Source: Moesziomyces globuligerus
Taxonomy: Eukaryota > Basidiomycota > Ustilaginomycetes > Ustilaginales > Ustilaginaceae
Reading direction: 5' to 3'
DNA: 64,000 nt
NCBI GenBank assembly: GCA_030849465.1
Contig: JARVLF010000012.1
Coordinates: forward strand, 1-64,000
The stretch's first letter is position 1; every line of letters begins with the position of its first letter. Shown here piece after piece: positions 41,494-52,614 of this stretch. The position numbers and the translations under genes are program-made. The notes beneath the pieces were generated by a model. That model worked only from the letters and a program-made list of their open reading frames with translations. It was not told the origin of the DNA and ran no database searches.

Positions 41494-44490
41494 CTAGGGC
41501 TTGGTCGACTGGCTGGCCTTGTACTTCTTGAGCACGAGGAGCGATGCTGGCGGCGGCACATCTACAAAGCCGGGCGCGAGGGCGGGCGCCATGGGGTACA
41601 GCGGTGCGTTGTCGCGCGGCGTCGTCGCGCCCGAGCCACGTCCAGGGCGCGGTGAGGCATCGCGCGAGACGCTCCTGCTGCCCGTCGAGTCGGATGCCTC
41701 GTTGCTACGTCCCCTCGACTTGCTCCCCGGGCTCGAGACGGTGAGCGAGCGCGAGCGCGGGCCCGAGCCCGCCGCGGTATCGGCGCTCTCGCCCGAGCGC
41801 GTGAGCGAGCCGCTACGCTGCCGACCCATCGCCTCTGCGCGCGGTCTCGACACGGCTCGACGATCCACCGCATGGCTCCCCAGCATGAGCCCCGGTTCGG
41901 CATAAGCCATCGTTGGACTCTGAACATTCCTCTGCCGAGCGCCACCATAGCTGGAAGCTTGGTGGTAGGGCGACGAATCCGACGACTTGGCCTCGCCCTC
42001 GGCCGATGCGGTCGGCGTGGGTGCACTGCTCCGACCGAGCAGCGCAGCGTACAGGCCGTTGGGAACCACGGTGCGCTCCTCGCCCTCGTTCTTCCGCCGC
42101 TTCAGCGGCGTGTCGACGGCGAGCTGCGTGATCGTATCGCGGCGCTGCTGGAGCACCGCCTCGAGCTCACGCGGAGGCTCGAGCGTCTCGCGCTCCGAAT
42201 CGCTCGACCACTGATCCGCATCCTCCCACTCGCTCGACCATCCTGACGGTCGCAACCGCATGCGCGCCTTGGCGTTCCGACTCCCCCTCCCCCGTCCGGC
42301 ACGGCCAGGAGCTACTGTGCCGCCTCGACCCGCGACGAGCGAGCGGAAGAGCGCCTTGCGCCGCCACACATCGCCGCCCCCCGCGCTCGCGCTCCGATAC
42401 CACGCGCGCACCAGCAGCGTCGACAGCGCCTCGTGGTCGAAGCGCGAGATGCAGCGCACCGTCACCACCCCCTCCCCCACCGCTAGCGACAGCGTCAGGC
42501 TCGTCGAAGGCACAGCTTCCAATGCCGGTAGCGCCGCATTCACCGCTACGGGGTTGTCGTTCTCCAGCACCCACTCGAGCGCACGCAGCGGCCAGACGTG
42601 CTCGGCCACGGGCAGCACCGCCTCGCCCGCGCGCGGCTTCTTCCGATACACATCCACACGCCATCCCTTGACGGTGATCCAGTGCAGCTTCCACTTGGCC
42701 GCCTTGGCGCGCGTCCGATCCTTGCCCACCGCACCGGCCTTGAGCACGTACACCCAGCCTTCAAAGTACGCGTCCAAGCACGCCGCATCCGCCTCGGGCC
42801 CCACATCCACCGCATTCGTCCACCCGCCGCCGCGCTGGGGTGAGCGTGGCGCTTCCTTGCCCGCACGCGGCGCACGCACGAGCTCGGCGGTACGCACGGG
42901 AGCGAGGTAGACGCGTTCGGTCGGGATCGCCCAGTGCAGCTCGAGCAGCTCAAACGGCCGCACGCCGTACGAGCCCGCCGTCTTCCACTCCTCGAGCTCG
43001 CACCCATTGGCAGCCGAGATGAGCGTCAGCTTGGGCGAGAGCGGATGCGCTGTCTCGTTCGGCCGCGTCGGCTCGTCCCACCGCAGTCCGGCACCTGCCG
43101 AAGGCGTCGGCGATGCATACGAGACGCCGTCGCCCCAGGCCGAGACCGAGCCGCTGGACGAGGTGCGTCGTACCGTCTCGCCCAGAGGTTTGGCTGCACG
43201 TCTGACGGGATCGTCGTCGTCGGCAGAGCCACGGAGGAGGTCGAGGAGGTCGGTGTGGACGGCGCGGCGCTGGCTCGATTCGGCCACCAGACGTCGCGTC
43301 GGGAGCGCGGCCGAGACTTTGGGCAGCGACGACTTGCGCACGGGCGACGAGACGGTTTCGGGAACGGGAGGGATCTCGTCTGCCTCTCCGCGCGATCGCA
43401 GCACGTCGGCTGCAGTCACCGTACGGCTGCGTGGTCGTGTCGGCGATGCGGCCACCTCGACCATCGCCGACGCTGCGGCGGGGGGATGGCGTGGGCTCGA
43501 GAGCGGCGACCGTTCGGCCTGCGTACCCCACTGCATGAGCGAAGCGTCGTCATCCGCCGTCGTGACCAGCCCGGCCTCGTCCGAGCCCGTCGACGCGAGC
43601 GAGTCCATCGAGTCGGCGCCGGACTGCGCATAGAACGCGCGCGGCTCGTGCGGGCTGGCGAGCCACGGCGATCCGGCACTCCCGGCGCTGACGCTGCGGT
43701 CGGTAGAGACGAGACTACTGCCGATCGTCGGTGTCGATGCGATGCTGTGCGAAGGCGATCGGAGCGTCGACGTCCTTGACGCCGTCCACTGCGCGAGCCT
43801 GAGGCTCGCCAGCTGTTCCTCGAGCTTGGCGTCGCGATCGCCACGGATGAGCCGCGGGTCGAGTCGGATCGCCCACTCGTCCTCGCCCTCTCCCTCGTGC
43901 GACGTCGCATTCGAGCCCGACGACGCCGCCATCCTTGACGCCATGCCCAACTCGGACGCTGGAGGCGAAAGGGTCATGGTTGAACTCGACACCCCCCTGC
44001 CCGTCGCCATCGCCGTCGTGATCTCGGCGCGCTTGGCCTTGGTCGTCCTTGCCTTTGCCGCGGCCAGTGCAGCAGCTACTGCAGTGGATGCATCGGTGAG
44101 ATCGGGCGCAGGGCTGATAAACGTCCGAGGAAGGGAGAACGTTCGGGTCTTAAGGACGCGGTCATGTCCAGCAACAGGTGCTAGCTTAGCATGCGTGGCT
44201 GCGGTGAGTGCGTCTTGGTAGAAGCGGTATGAGAGCGACGGATCGTGATCGGGCGCATTGATCTTGTGCAGTGCCGCGTCCTTGATCGCACCCACCGTCT
44301 GCGTCGCCGAAACGTGCATGCGCAGCCACACGTCCTTGGGCACCAACCGCACATAGACCGGAATCCGTCCCTCCCGATCCCCCCCACCCGTGCCCGTCCG
44401 TGCACGCCGTGACGACGAGGCCCCAGAGACCCCAGAGGTAGCAGAGGTGGAAGACCCCGTCGTCGCCATGGACAGTTTATGCTGCAGCAT
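41494..44490 (-). CDS. PH-domain protein with an N-terminal ubiquitin-like/RA-like segment, 998 aa
   Basis: The start is ATG 44490 (ATG 44469 is a close alternative). After a Ser/Thr/Gly-rich start, residues 42-100 (RIPVYVRLVPKDVWLRMHV...TVGAIKDAALHKI) resemble a ubiquitin-like or RA fold. The middle (about 130-520) is low-complexity with many SP and SS motifs. Residues about 573-710 look like a split pleckstrin-homology domain (YFEGWVYVLKAG ... KWKLHWITVKGWRVDVYRK ... STLLVRAWYRSA). A Ser-rich tail follows. This suggests a membrane- or lipid-linked adaptor near a small GTPase, but I recognise no orthologue. Downstream, only 37 codons separate the last PRP motifs from the stop (KKYKASQSTKP). 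Confidence 0.7.
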   Translation of the reverse strand: MLQHKLSMATTGSSTSATSGVSGASSSRRARTGTGGGDREGRIPVYVRLVPKDVWLRMHVSATQTVGAIKDAALHKINAPDHDPSLSYRFYQDALTAATHAKLAPVAGHDRVLKTRTFSLPRTFISPAPDLTDASTAVAAALAAAKARTTKAKRAEITTAMATGRGVSSSTMTLSPPASELGMASRMAASSGSNATSHEGEGEDEWAIRLDPRLIRGDRDAKLEEQLASLRLAQWTASRTSTLRSPSHSIASTPTIGSSLVSTDRSVSAGSAGSPWLASPHEPRAFYAQSGADSMDSLASTGSDEAGLVTTADDDASLMQWGTQAERSPLSSPRHPPAAASAMVEVAASPTRPRSRTVTAADVLRSRGEADEIPPVPETVSSPVRKSSLPKVSAALPTRRLVAESSQRRAVHTDLLDLLRGSADDDDPVRRAAKPLGETVRRTSSSGSVSAWGDGVSYASPTPSAGAGLRWDEPTRPNETAHPLSPKLTLISAANGCELEEWKTAGSYGVRPFELLELHWAIPTERVYLAPVRTAELVRAPRAGKEAPRSPQRGGGWTNAVDVGPEADAACLDAYFEGWVYVLKAGAVGKDRTRAKAAKWKLHWITVKGWRVDVYRKKPRAGEAVLPVAEHVWPLRALEWVLENDNPVAVNAALPALEAVPSTSLTLSLAVGEGVVTVRCISRFDHEALSTLLVRAWYRSASAGGGDVWRRKALFRSLVAGRGGTVAPGRAGRGRGSRNAKARMRLRPSGWSSEWEDADQWSSDSERETLEPPRELEAVLQQRRDTITQLAVDTPLKRRKNEGEERTVVPNGLYAALLGRSSAPTPTASAEGEAKSSDSSPYHQASSYGGARQRNVQSPTMAYAEPGLMLGSHAVDRRAVSRPRAEAMGRQRSGSLTRSGESADTAAGSGPRSRSLTVSSPGSKSRGRSNEASDSTGSRSVSRDASPRPGRGSGATTPRDNAPLYPMAPALAPGFVDVPPPASLLVLKKYKASQSTKP

Positions 44491-45049
44491 CGCACGCCAA
44501 AGATGGGTGGGGCGCCGAGGAGGCTAGATGTATATGCACTCGCTCCAACCCCGCTTCGCGTCGTGGGGTGGTTCTGGTGGTGGTGGAAGCCGATATGCGG
44601 CGTGGCCCGCCCGTGCAAGTCCGACGCTGCGATGTCGCCGAGACGATGGATGCAACAAGCAAGAGCCAAGACCGGCCGAGGCGAGCATGCATCCCTCGCC
44701 AATCCGTCAATGCTCGGCTCCATCCGCCCCGTCTGAATGCCGGTCAAAATTCCAAGCCCACTCGGAAATCTGTCTCGAAGATGTAACATTGTACTGTAAT
44801 TGAAGCTGATTTTTCGCTCCCTCTTTTCCAAGCCCCATTTTCCAGCTCGCTTTTCATTTTCAGCCACTACTACCCATCCAACGTCTCGACATGCCTCTTC
44901 CTACCCTTCGCACATCTTCACTTCGCATCACTTCGCATCACTTGAAAGCACTCGTCCTACTCGCATGCACAGACCAGCCAGGCGAGCATCTCGTATCCAA
45001 TACCCATATCAATGCTAGGCGAGGAGAATCTCGTCAACGACCGCCGTGT
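44491..45049. other. Intergenic, promoter of the PH-domain gene
   Basis: About 560 bp. TACTGTA occurs at 44791-44797. No gene seen. Confidence 0.6.
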
Positions 45050-48000
45050 CTAGTACAGCGAGCCCTTCAGACTGCGTGGCCAGCCGTAGTCCATCATCTC
45101 GTCGTCCCAGTCCGGTGGAAGCTCAAACGACGTGCGCGGGTCCTTGGCGCGCTTCTTGATCGCCTTGGCCCTCGCAGCCGCAACCGTGTTGATCGCCGCC
45201 ACCGCGTTGCGTCCGCCGCCTTTCTTGCTGTCCCAGATCCCCGGCCCACCCGGCAGGTTGACCAGGATGTGACGCGGTCGCGGCGTGCCCGACTTGCTCG
45301 TCGCTGATGCCGCAGGCCACAGGTCCTCCTCCTCCTCCTCCTCTTCGTCCTCGTCGCGTGCAGAGCGCATCGACGAGCTCGATCGATGCGTACGCACCAG
45401 CTTCGGAGGCGCCTTGCGCGGCGCAGCCGGCGAGCGCGAGGCATTCGCCAGCCGCGGATCCAGGCTCGAGCGGCGCGCCGGTCGACTCGTGCGCGGCTTG
45501 CGCGACGACGAAGCCAGCGCCATCTCATCGTACGACGCCGTAAGATCCGACAACGCACGCGTCGGCGCCTTCTTGGCCATGCTCATGCGCGCGTGCACCA
45601 CCTCCTGCCCGGCTGCGCGCGTCGTGGCACGCTTCTTCTGCATCGCCGTCTTGCGCTCTTCCTCGAGCAGCTCCTCGGCATCCAGGTCCGAGCCTTCCTC
45701 CTCTTCCTCCTCCTCCTCGGACGCAGCGTCCTTGCCGTTATCCGAGGCATCGCTGTCGTCGTACTGCCACACACGACCTTCGCGTGGACGCTCGGGTCGG
45801 ACGCCGAGTTGCGGAAGCGGCACCACCGATACGCCTCGCGCATCCGGTCGGCGCGGCAGCCACGGCGAAGGCACGGGCGTGCTCACCGAAGGATCCAGCG
45901 AGATGCGCTTCGAAGACACGGGTGACGGCGCATGCGTCGAGCCGCTGGCGCCGTGCAACGACGAGACCGACTTGCTGCCCGTCGAGGCCGAGGCCGCGTA
46001 TCCGACCGCAGACGACTTGCGCGAGAGCGTGCTCTCGGGCGATTCGCTGCGTGCCGTCGACGGAGGAGGCCTTGCGGCATCGGGAGACGTGGGAAGCGTG
46101 ACTGGCGCGGCGGTGGCCCCGTTCTGGTGAGTGCGCTCAGAAGCCTGCGCTGAAGGAGCTCTCTCGTGCTTCTTCCAGCCCTCGTCGGCAGACACGTTCA
46201 CCGAGCCATGAAGATGCGTGCGTACCGTCTTGTCGCTGTCGGTGGTAGCCTTGCGCATGATGGAGCCCACAGCGCGCGTGATCGACTTCTTCTCGTGCGC
46301 CGTGTCGCGCGAGGCCGACTTGGCAAGCGACGTCGAGCCCGTCAGCGCGGGCGCCGCTGACGTCGATGCTTGGCTCAGTCTGTTGGCGCTCTTGGCTGCC
46401 AAGTCCTTTGGCTGCTCGGCGGACGCATCCTCGCCCAGGCCGGGCGAGGCGACGCCGCGACCTCCCGACACGCTTGCCTGTCGACGCTGGTTGTTGCGAC
46501 GAGTCTGCGCCAGCACCTCGGCTCCGAGCGCAGCCACTTCATCTTCGTGCCTTCGTCGGATTTCTTCCGCCTTGTCGGCAGTGAGGCCCAGTCCCGTGTT
46601 CTGACGTGGCGTGACGTCTCCGGTCACAACACCAGTCTTGCTGAGCAGCTGGCTTCGACCCATGGCTGCATCGTCGTTGGAGGCTTCGGACATCATGGAC
46701 GACTCGAGACCGGCGGCAGGAGGCTCTTCCGAGACGGGCGATGCGACCAGCTGGGAAGCTTCGCCAAGCGGGCCGCTCGTGTCTTGCGACATGTCCGCTG
46801 CGGCCTCGGAAGGTTGCAGAGAAGGCTGCTCTGTCGGGGCGAGATCGACGCGCCCGTTGGTTGCGACTGCCGTGTTGATTGACAGCGGCATGGGCTCGTC
46901 GACGGATGCAGAGATCTCCTGCTCGGCCTGTAACTCCGGTGCTGCGATTGCAGAAGCGACGGCGGTGGGTTCTGCAACTTCACCGGCAGTGCCGACTTCG
47001 GGTGCTGGCGGTGGTACGAGGTCCGAAGCGACGACGACTGCTTCCGCCTTGTTCGTGTCACCATCCTCCATCTCGGATGACGGGACGACGGCAGACGCGG
47101 CAGGCTGCTGAGCTTGAGCGGCAGCAAGTTCTGCCTCTTCTCGCTCCTTGCGAGCGCGTGCCTCCCTCTCGCGGCGGCGACGACGCACCCACGCCATGCC
47201 CGAGCCATCGTCTTCCTCGTCTTGCTCAGCCTCCATGTAGGCTGCGAGGCCCTTGTGGTCGGTGCTGTTGGGCGTGGTGGCGAGCGAAGGCGGGCCGCTT
47301 CCGCCAAGACTGCGGCGAGAAGCTTCGCGAGCGAGGCCGGCAAAGCCCCACTCGACAAACTCGGGCTCTTCCTGGCTTGGCTGGTCGTTGACGCGACGTG
47401 CGCGGATCTTGGTGCCGTCCGGAAGCGTGACCATGCCTGTACCTCCTGGACGTGCCAGACGGATGAGCTCCCTTCGACGCGCGCGCTCGTCTTCGTCGCC
47501 CGAGCTGATCGCGCCACCGCGGCTGCGGGATCGTCGGCGAGAATGCGAAGATTTGCGCTTGGGCTTGGAACCAGAGGCGCCCGACCTGCCGCGATCCTCG
47601 TCGTCGTTCTCGGAAGCAGCCTTGCGGTGCGCGTCCGTGCTGGGGCCGTCTGACAAGCTGCCGGTGCTCTTGCGACGCAGACTGTGGCCGTCCTCGGTGT
47701 TGTTGTCGTCTGCATCGGCGCCAAGACCAGCGCTGCTGTTGCTCTTGGAGTGGCGCCGCTTCGTGTAGTACTGCGGCTTGAAGTACGCCGAGGGCATGCC
47801 CATGAGGTACCACTTTCCCTTCATGGACTTGGCCTCGTCATCGCTATCATAGTCCGAGTCGCTGGTCGCACTTTCCTCGGAATCCTCCAGGAGCACGGCG
47901 GCCGTGCCATTGAAGGAACCGTCGGCAGCCTTGCCCGGGAATGGAGGCGCCGAGGCCGGAGTCGGCAGAGGTGCGAATCGGATGCGCGGCGACTTTGAGC

Positions 48001-49156
48001 CGGCGGCGTCGAGGGTGGTGGAGCTGGAGCCGAGGGTGAGAGAAGGAGGCGCCTGGAGACCTCGGTCGGAGGGCGAGGTGGGCAGGTTGCTGCTGCTGGC
48101 AAAGCTGGTGGAGGAATGGCCGACCGAGCTCATGCTGGGGACGGACTCTTGGGACTCGAAGCGGTTCTCTTCGAGTGGGGGACGTGCGAGGTCGTTGGAC
48201 GAGCTGCCAAAGCTGGTTCCGCGGGCCAAGCGCGGTGCGAGGCCGATTTGACCGCTGACAAGTGCCTGTGCAGCGGCCATACTGCGACGGGTGTTGATGA
48301 TGGCGTTGAGGGCGGCTAGCTCCTCGGGATCCATGGGGTCGTCCGTGGGTGACGAGCTGACGGCGCCCTCTGCATTGGAAGACGACTTTTTGCTCGAGGA
48401 AGGGGTGCTTGCGTCACTGAAGCCAGTGTTGGAGCCGCTGCTGGTGGCAGGACGGCGCGAGAGCTTTGCAGAATGGTGCGTGTCTGGCTCATCGTCACTG
48501 TCGCCGTTGGCTGAGCGTCGGGATGAGACCGAGGAAAGCGCGGACCTGGGAAGCTCGGCGGAAGACGAGGGACGGATGCGTTTGCGTTCGTTGGACGGGG
48601 GTACGGCGGTGCTCGGCAGGATGGAGGCGCCGCCGCTGCCGTGACCCCAGCCGGCCATCATGGCCATCTGGGCATTGAAGTTGAGATCGCCAAGGCCGAG
48701 GAGGAGGGCCTTCTTGGGGATGCCCCAGATCTTTTCGTCGTCCTTGTTCTTGGCCCTTTCGCGCTCGCGTTCGCGTTCCTTTTCGCGTTCGCGCGCACGT
48801 TCTCGCTCCTTTTCGCGCTCCCTGCGTGATGGGACGGCGGGGATGTGAGTGACGACGGGAGCTGCTGCGGCGGCGGAGCCAGCGACGAGGGCGGGGTTGG
48901 CGAGGATGACGCCGCGGTAGGGACGCTTGCGTGCATTGATTAAGATGGAGGAGCGCGGATAGGCTTGGGAGGGGAAGGAGGGCGAGGTGGAGAGGCTGTG
49001 CGACTGCGAAGATGGATCGAGGTCGAGGCTGGTGGCGCGAGAGTGGTCGACGGTGGGCAAGCTCGCCGAGGGCGACGAGACGGAACGGATGGCCTGGGGA
49101 ACGCTGAACTCGCTGGTATGCTGTGTGACCGAAGGCGAGCTGGTGGCGGAAAGCAT
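45050..49156 (-). CDS. Large disordered protein, 1368 aa, unknown function
   Basis: ATG 49156 (A at -3) is the first ATG in frame. The protein is mostly low-complexity and rich in Ser, Ala, Pro and Glu. Features: an Arg/Glu alternating helix (REREKERERARE..., about 112-145), a short ordered-looking segment IWGIPKKALLLGLGDLNF (about 150-168), KGKWYLMGMPSAYFKPQYYTKRRHSK (about 445-470), TGMVTLPDGTKIRARRVN, an acidic run (SEEEEEEEEGSDLD), and a C-terminus that again looks conserved (VNLPGGPGIWDSKKGGGRN and PPDWDDEMMDYGWPRSLKGSLY). Ordered islands in a disordered chain suit a scaffold or nuclear regulator. I do not recognise the family. Confidence 0.75.
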   Translation of the reverse strand: MLSATSSPSVTQHTSEFSVPQAIRSVSSPSASLPTVDHSRATSLDLDPSSQSHSLSTSPSFPSQAYPRSSILINARKRPYRGVILANPALVAGSAAAAAPVVTHIPAVPSRREREKERERAREREKERERERERAKNKDDEKIWGIPKKALLLGLGDLNFNAQMAMMAGWGHGSGGASILPSTAVPPSNERKRIRPSSSAELPRSALSSVSSRRSANGDSDDEPDTHHSAKLSRRPATSSGSNTGFSDASTPSSSKKSSSNAEGAVSSSPTDDPMDPEELAALNAIINTRRSMAAAQALVSGQIGLAPRLARGTSFGSSSNDLARPPLEENRFESQESVPSMSSVGHSSTSFASSSNLPTSPSDRGLQAPPSLTLGSSSTTLDAAGSKSPRIRFAPLPTPASAPPFPGKAADGSFNGTAAVLLEDSEESATSDSDYDSDDEAKSMKGKWYLMGMPSAYFKPQYYTKRRHSKSNSSAGLGADADDNNTEDGHSLRRKSTGSLSDGPSTDAHRKAASENDDEDRGRSGASGSKPKRKSSHSRRRSRSRGGAISSGDEDERARRRELIRLARPGGTGMVTLPDGTKIRARRVNDQPSQEEPEFVEWGFAGLAREASRRSLGGSGPPSLATTPNSTDHKGLAAYMEAEQDEEDDGSGMAWVRRRRREREARARKEREEAELAAAQAQQPAASAVVPSSEMEDGDTNKAEAVVVASDLVPPPAPEVGTAGEVAEPTAVASAIAAPELQAEQEISASVDEPMPLSINTAVATNGRVDLAPTEQPSLQPSEAAADMSQDTSGPLGEASQLVASPVSEEPPAAGLESSMMSEASNDDAAMGRSQLLSKTGVVTGDVTPRQNTGLGLTADKAEEIRRRHEDEVAALGAEVLAQTRRNNQRRQASVSGGRGVASPGLGEDASAEQPKDLAAKSANRLSQASTSAAPALTGSTSLAKSASRDTAHEKKSITRAVGSIMRKATTDSDKTVRTHLHGSVNVSADEGWKKHERAPSAQASERTHQNGATAAPVTLPTSPDAARPPPSTARSESPESTLSRKSSAVGYAASASTGSKSVSSLHGASGSTHAPSPVSSKRISLDPSVSTPVPSPWLPRRPDARGVSVVPLPQLGVRPERPREGRVWQYDDSDASDNGKDAASEEEEEEEEGSDLDAEELLEEERKTAMQKKRATTRAAGQEVVHARMSMAKKAPTRALSDLTASYDEMALASSSRKPRTSRPARRSSLDPRLANASRSPAAPRKAPPKLVRTHRSSSSMRSARDEDEEEEEEEDLWPAASATSKSGTPRPRHILVNLPGGPGIWDSKKGGGRNAVAAINTVAAARAKAIKKRAKDPRTSFELPPDWDDEMMDYGWPRSLKGSLY

Positions 49157-50218
49157 GGTTGTCGAGCGTCTAGAACCCTCTATGCAAGTGGTGGCGAGCG
49201 ACGCGTGCAGATATTCCTCCCAGGCCAAGCAGATCGGAACGGATCCGATTCGATGCAGGGAGATGTACGCTGCGCAGATGCTTGGGCGTCGAGGATGGAG
49301 CGCTGCGTGTGTCAGGATCGGAGCTTTGCGAAAGGGCGATTCGAGGCTTTTGTCGGCTGTGTGTGTCGGGAGGGGCCGAACAAGATGGCCAGTGCGGGAT
49401 GAGCCGATGCTGCTGGGAGGGACCCGGGGTGGCGTGGTTGCTAGGCGCGGTGGCTTGGGAAAGAGATCTGCTGAGCTCGTCTGGCGAACGCGGTTGGATG
49501 ACGCGAGGTCTAGCGAAGCGTCGGAGGGCAAGGAGTAGGGCAGCGCAGGACGGTCGATGGATGGTCTGGCGTGGAGTGATGCAGAGTTGCTCGTGGATCG
49601 GTGTACGGCGAGCTGGACAGCAAAGTCGATGCTGTTGATGGTTGGGATGGTGGTGACGGTAGCGAGTGAGAGGTGGATGGAAAGCGAGGCAAAGGTGGGC
49701 TGAGACGTTGGCTACTGTATACTGTACCAATTGGAGCGGGATGCGAGTGGGAGCGGTAGCAAGTTTCGTGTGGAGCAAGCGACGCGAGCTGTTGCAGCAA
49801 GCGAGCGAGGCAAGGCTAGGCTGCAGGCGAGAAAATGGCACCGCGCTCAGGCAGTGCAGAGTGGCTTGAGCTTGGAGCCAGCTGAGTTGGCTAAGTGCGT
49901 CGTCGTTCGGTGCGTCTGTCACGTTGAGGCGGCCAAGCGAGCGGAGCGGGCGTCGAGTCGGGGCGGAAGCCAGAAGCCAGGGTCGAGGCCAGGCAGAGCA
50001 GAGCAGCAACCCACGAGTACGCTGACTGCGCAGACGGTGGGAATGTGCGCTTCGCCTTGCAGCTCCACTGCAGCTCTAACTTGCAGTGCCGTTAGCAGAG
50101 GTTGCAGCTGAAAGGCACACTGCCCTTCCACCACCACGCACAATAAATAAAAATAATATAAAATTCAGCTTGCCCCACGAGCCAGTCTGGGTCGCGACCA
50201 CTACGGACGCTGCAGCCA

Positions 50219-50244
50219 GCTACAGTATTTGACTTTACTGTAGC
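50219..50244. repeat. Inverted repeat of a TACAGTA word
   Basis: GCTACAGTA and TACTGTAGC form 9-bp arms around an 8-base loop (TTTGACTT). Confidence 0.75.
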
Positions 50245-50875
50245 CACGCATCCGGCTCTCGATCCACTTTGCATGTCCGTTTGCCATTCCACGCAGTCGA
50301 AGCTATGGCACACGACACCACACCAGCTGGCTGGAGTCTATTCTTGAGATGGATTTCAAGCTGAACGCCGCGTCACATTGCACACGGCGACTACTGTACA
50401 GGCACAGGTCGGGTCAACTTTGCGAGAGCGAGGATAGGGTGTTCTGGCGGCGCCACTCAGCGCCCGCCTCGAGCGCAATTTCACATCCAGCTGCATTCAC
50501 ATTCCCGCGCTCGCCGTCGCAAGAAAGGGCGCAGCGCGTCGGTCTCTCCGACCAGCACGAGTGAGGTCGTAACGCAGCACAGGCTCAAGCACTGCACAGC
50601 GTTCCAGCTTGGCTCCAGCTTGGCTCCTGCTCGGCAGTGACAAGCCAACAGTGCGGTTCACAGCGGCGAGGCCAGCAACGAGGCAGAATGCTCTTCCGAG
50701 TTTCGGTACAGGAGGTCACGGCACTGCTGCTCACCGGGCTCATGCGACACGGTGCATGCGCATCGAACTTTCGTATGCACGCGCAGTGGCACGGTGGGTC
50801 CGGGAGATCAAAGCTGAAGCTCAAAGTGGGTCCATGTTGTGGCCCACCGCCTTGAACCCAGCGTAATTTTACGTC

Positions 50876-50912
50876 TGAGCCTCAAAAGCACTGTCTGTGC
50901 TTTTGAGGCTCA
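50876..50912. repeat. Perfect 16-bp inverted repeat (hairpin)
   Basis: TGAGCCTCAAAAGCAC, a 5-base loop TGTCT, then its exact reverse complement. Nothing coding flanks it closely and it has no T run, so its role is open. Confidence 0.9.
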
Positions 50913-51561
50913 AAGAACGCACGCTCAGGATACGCAGTCTCAGCCCAGCCCGCATCGCCCGCATCGCGATTCCAACAAAGACCGCACCGACCCGGATCGA
51001 CCTGCGAGCATAGGCCACGGGGGCGTGTTCGGCATCTCGTTCCCGAACTCCATTCATCTGCATGGAGGCCCGCCGTGAGGGGTTGCCAAGAGGATCGCTT
51101 AGCATGCATCCAGTGGCTGTGCAAAGGCTATCACGTTCCTAACGACGAGCGGACTCTTTGCACAAGAGGGTCCCTCTTGGCTCGCTGCTGCTTTGCTGCT
51201 TAAGGCTAACTTGGGCATGGAAACCCTCGGCCAGGACGCTCGCTGATTCTTGGAAAGAAATGCACGAAAAAGTCTTGGCTGCAGCTGGACTAGTGGGCCC
51301 GCACTCATGCGACCCGTGCAAACCCCTCTCAGCCGCGTCGCAGCGCTCGCCCAGCTCGACTCGCCGCTCCAAATGCTTGGTTGCGAGCTGGACCGGCTAG
51401 ATAAGATCTGCCAATGCCGACTTGGACCCTCCGCCCGCAGCGCAGCCATCCATGCTCAGCTGCGGATGGCTCGGCGCAGCTCGCTACCGTACTCCGACCG
51501 ACAGGGGCTTCGCAGTGCACAGCCGCTGCGCAGCCTGGCAGCTTGCGTTGTGCCTTGTGCG

Positions 51562-51594
51562 CATGAGCCAGCAATGCATGAGCCAGCAATGCAT
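51562..51594. repeat. 15-bp tandem duplication
   Basis: CATGAGCCAGCAATG is present twice, followed by CAT of a third copy. Confidence 0.85.
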
Positions 51595-52606
51595 AGAGAT
51601 CAGCATGCAGCCAACTTCGGACGATCCGCGCCTGAAGCGGCCAAGCAAAAGCGGCTTTCCATGACTCGACCGCGCGTATCGCCAGCCGCCAAGCGCCGTT
51701 TGCCATCTTCAATTCCACGGACCCTCGCCATGACGCTGAGTCGAAGATGCTGCCTGCTCCAGTCGAATCCAACCCTGCTTGCTCCGCACAATGGATTTCG
51801 GGGCGAGCCGGTGAAGTGGGCTGGGAGCGCGCTCAGCTAAGCGCGTCCTCCCCCGGAGTGCTGGGTCATGTTGGCCCGCAAAGCCGCGCTTACGCTACGA
51901 ACTGTCCTTTGCGCAGGCTCCGAGGACGGCGTCCGCTTGTGCATCCGTCGGCTGCACATGCCGTCATCCGCTCCTCAACCCACGGGTTCCTCTGCGCATT
52001 GTCATGTCGATGCGGCGCCGCCCATGTCTCGCGACAGGATTGCGGGGGCTGCAAAGCGGCTTCGGTAGGCAATCCGAGGTACAGTACAACGGCGCTTTGA
52101 CGATGGGTGTGTTTGCGCACATGCGAAACAGTCGAGAGGAATGCGGGGTCGCCTGTGCCTCTGCCGCCGCCGCTCGTCAGACACGTTCTGGATCGTGCGC
52201 GCGGTCTCGCCCCGCAGCTCCAAACTCGCCGCAGCGACCAAATCCGCGATCGCCGATCGCATTTGTGGAAATAGCGCCTGACACGATGCATCGGCGATGG
52301 GCCTCCACCAACCCAAACAGCCACCGCACGGACCCTGTCTTTCTTCAAAATCGCGGCCACTTGAACGGCGAATATGCGTCGATCCTTTTCAGTCAAGGTC
52401 AGACTCGAGGCAGTGGCGCCTTCGTTCGAAGCTTCTCATGCCGAGCGGTACCAGTCGAATCGTCGCTACAATCCATACAGTGAGGCTCAGGCTTTGATGC
52501 GAAAGACCAGAGCGATCTCACGAGCAGGCGAGGCCCGGGATGGACGTGGGGATATGAGATCCAACTGCCAAACCGGTCCGGCTGATAACCGAGAAGAGAC
52601 GCGCAC

Positions 52607-52614
52607 TTTAAATA
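52607..52614 (+). promoter_or_regulatory. TATA-like box of the amidase gene
   Basis: TTTAAATA lies 80 bp upstream of the ATG at 52694. Confidence 0.45.

Noticed and set aside
51250..51840. 196-codon frame in the gene-poor region
   Set aside because: Its sequence spans a tandem duplication and has no folded-protein pattern; overlapping frames of similar length exist on the other strand.
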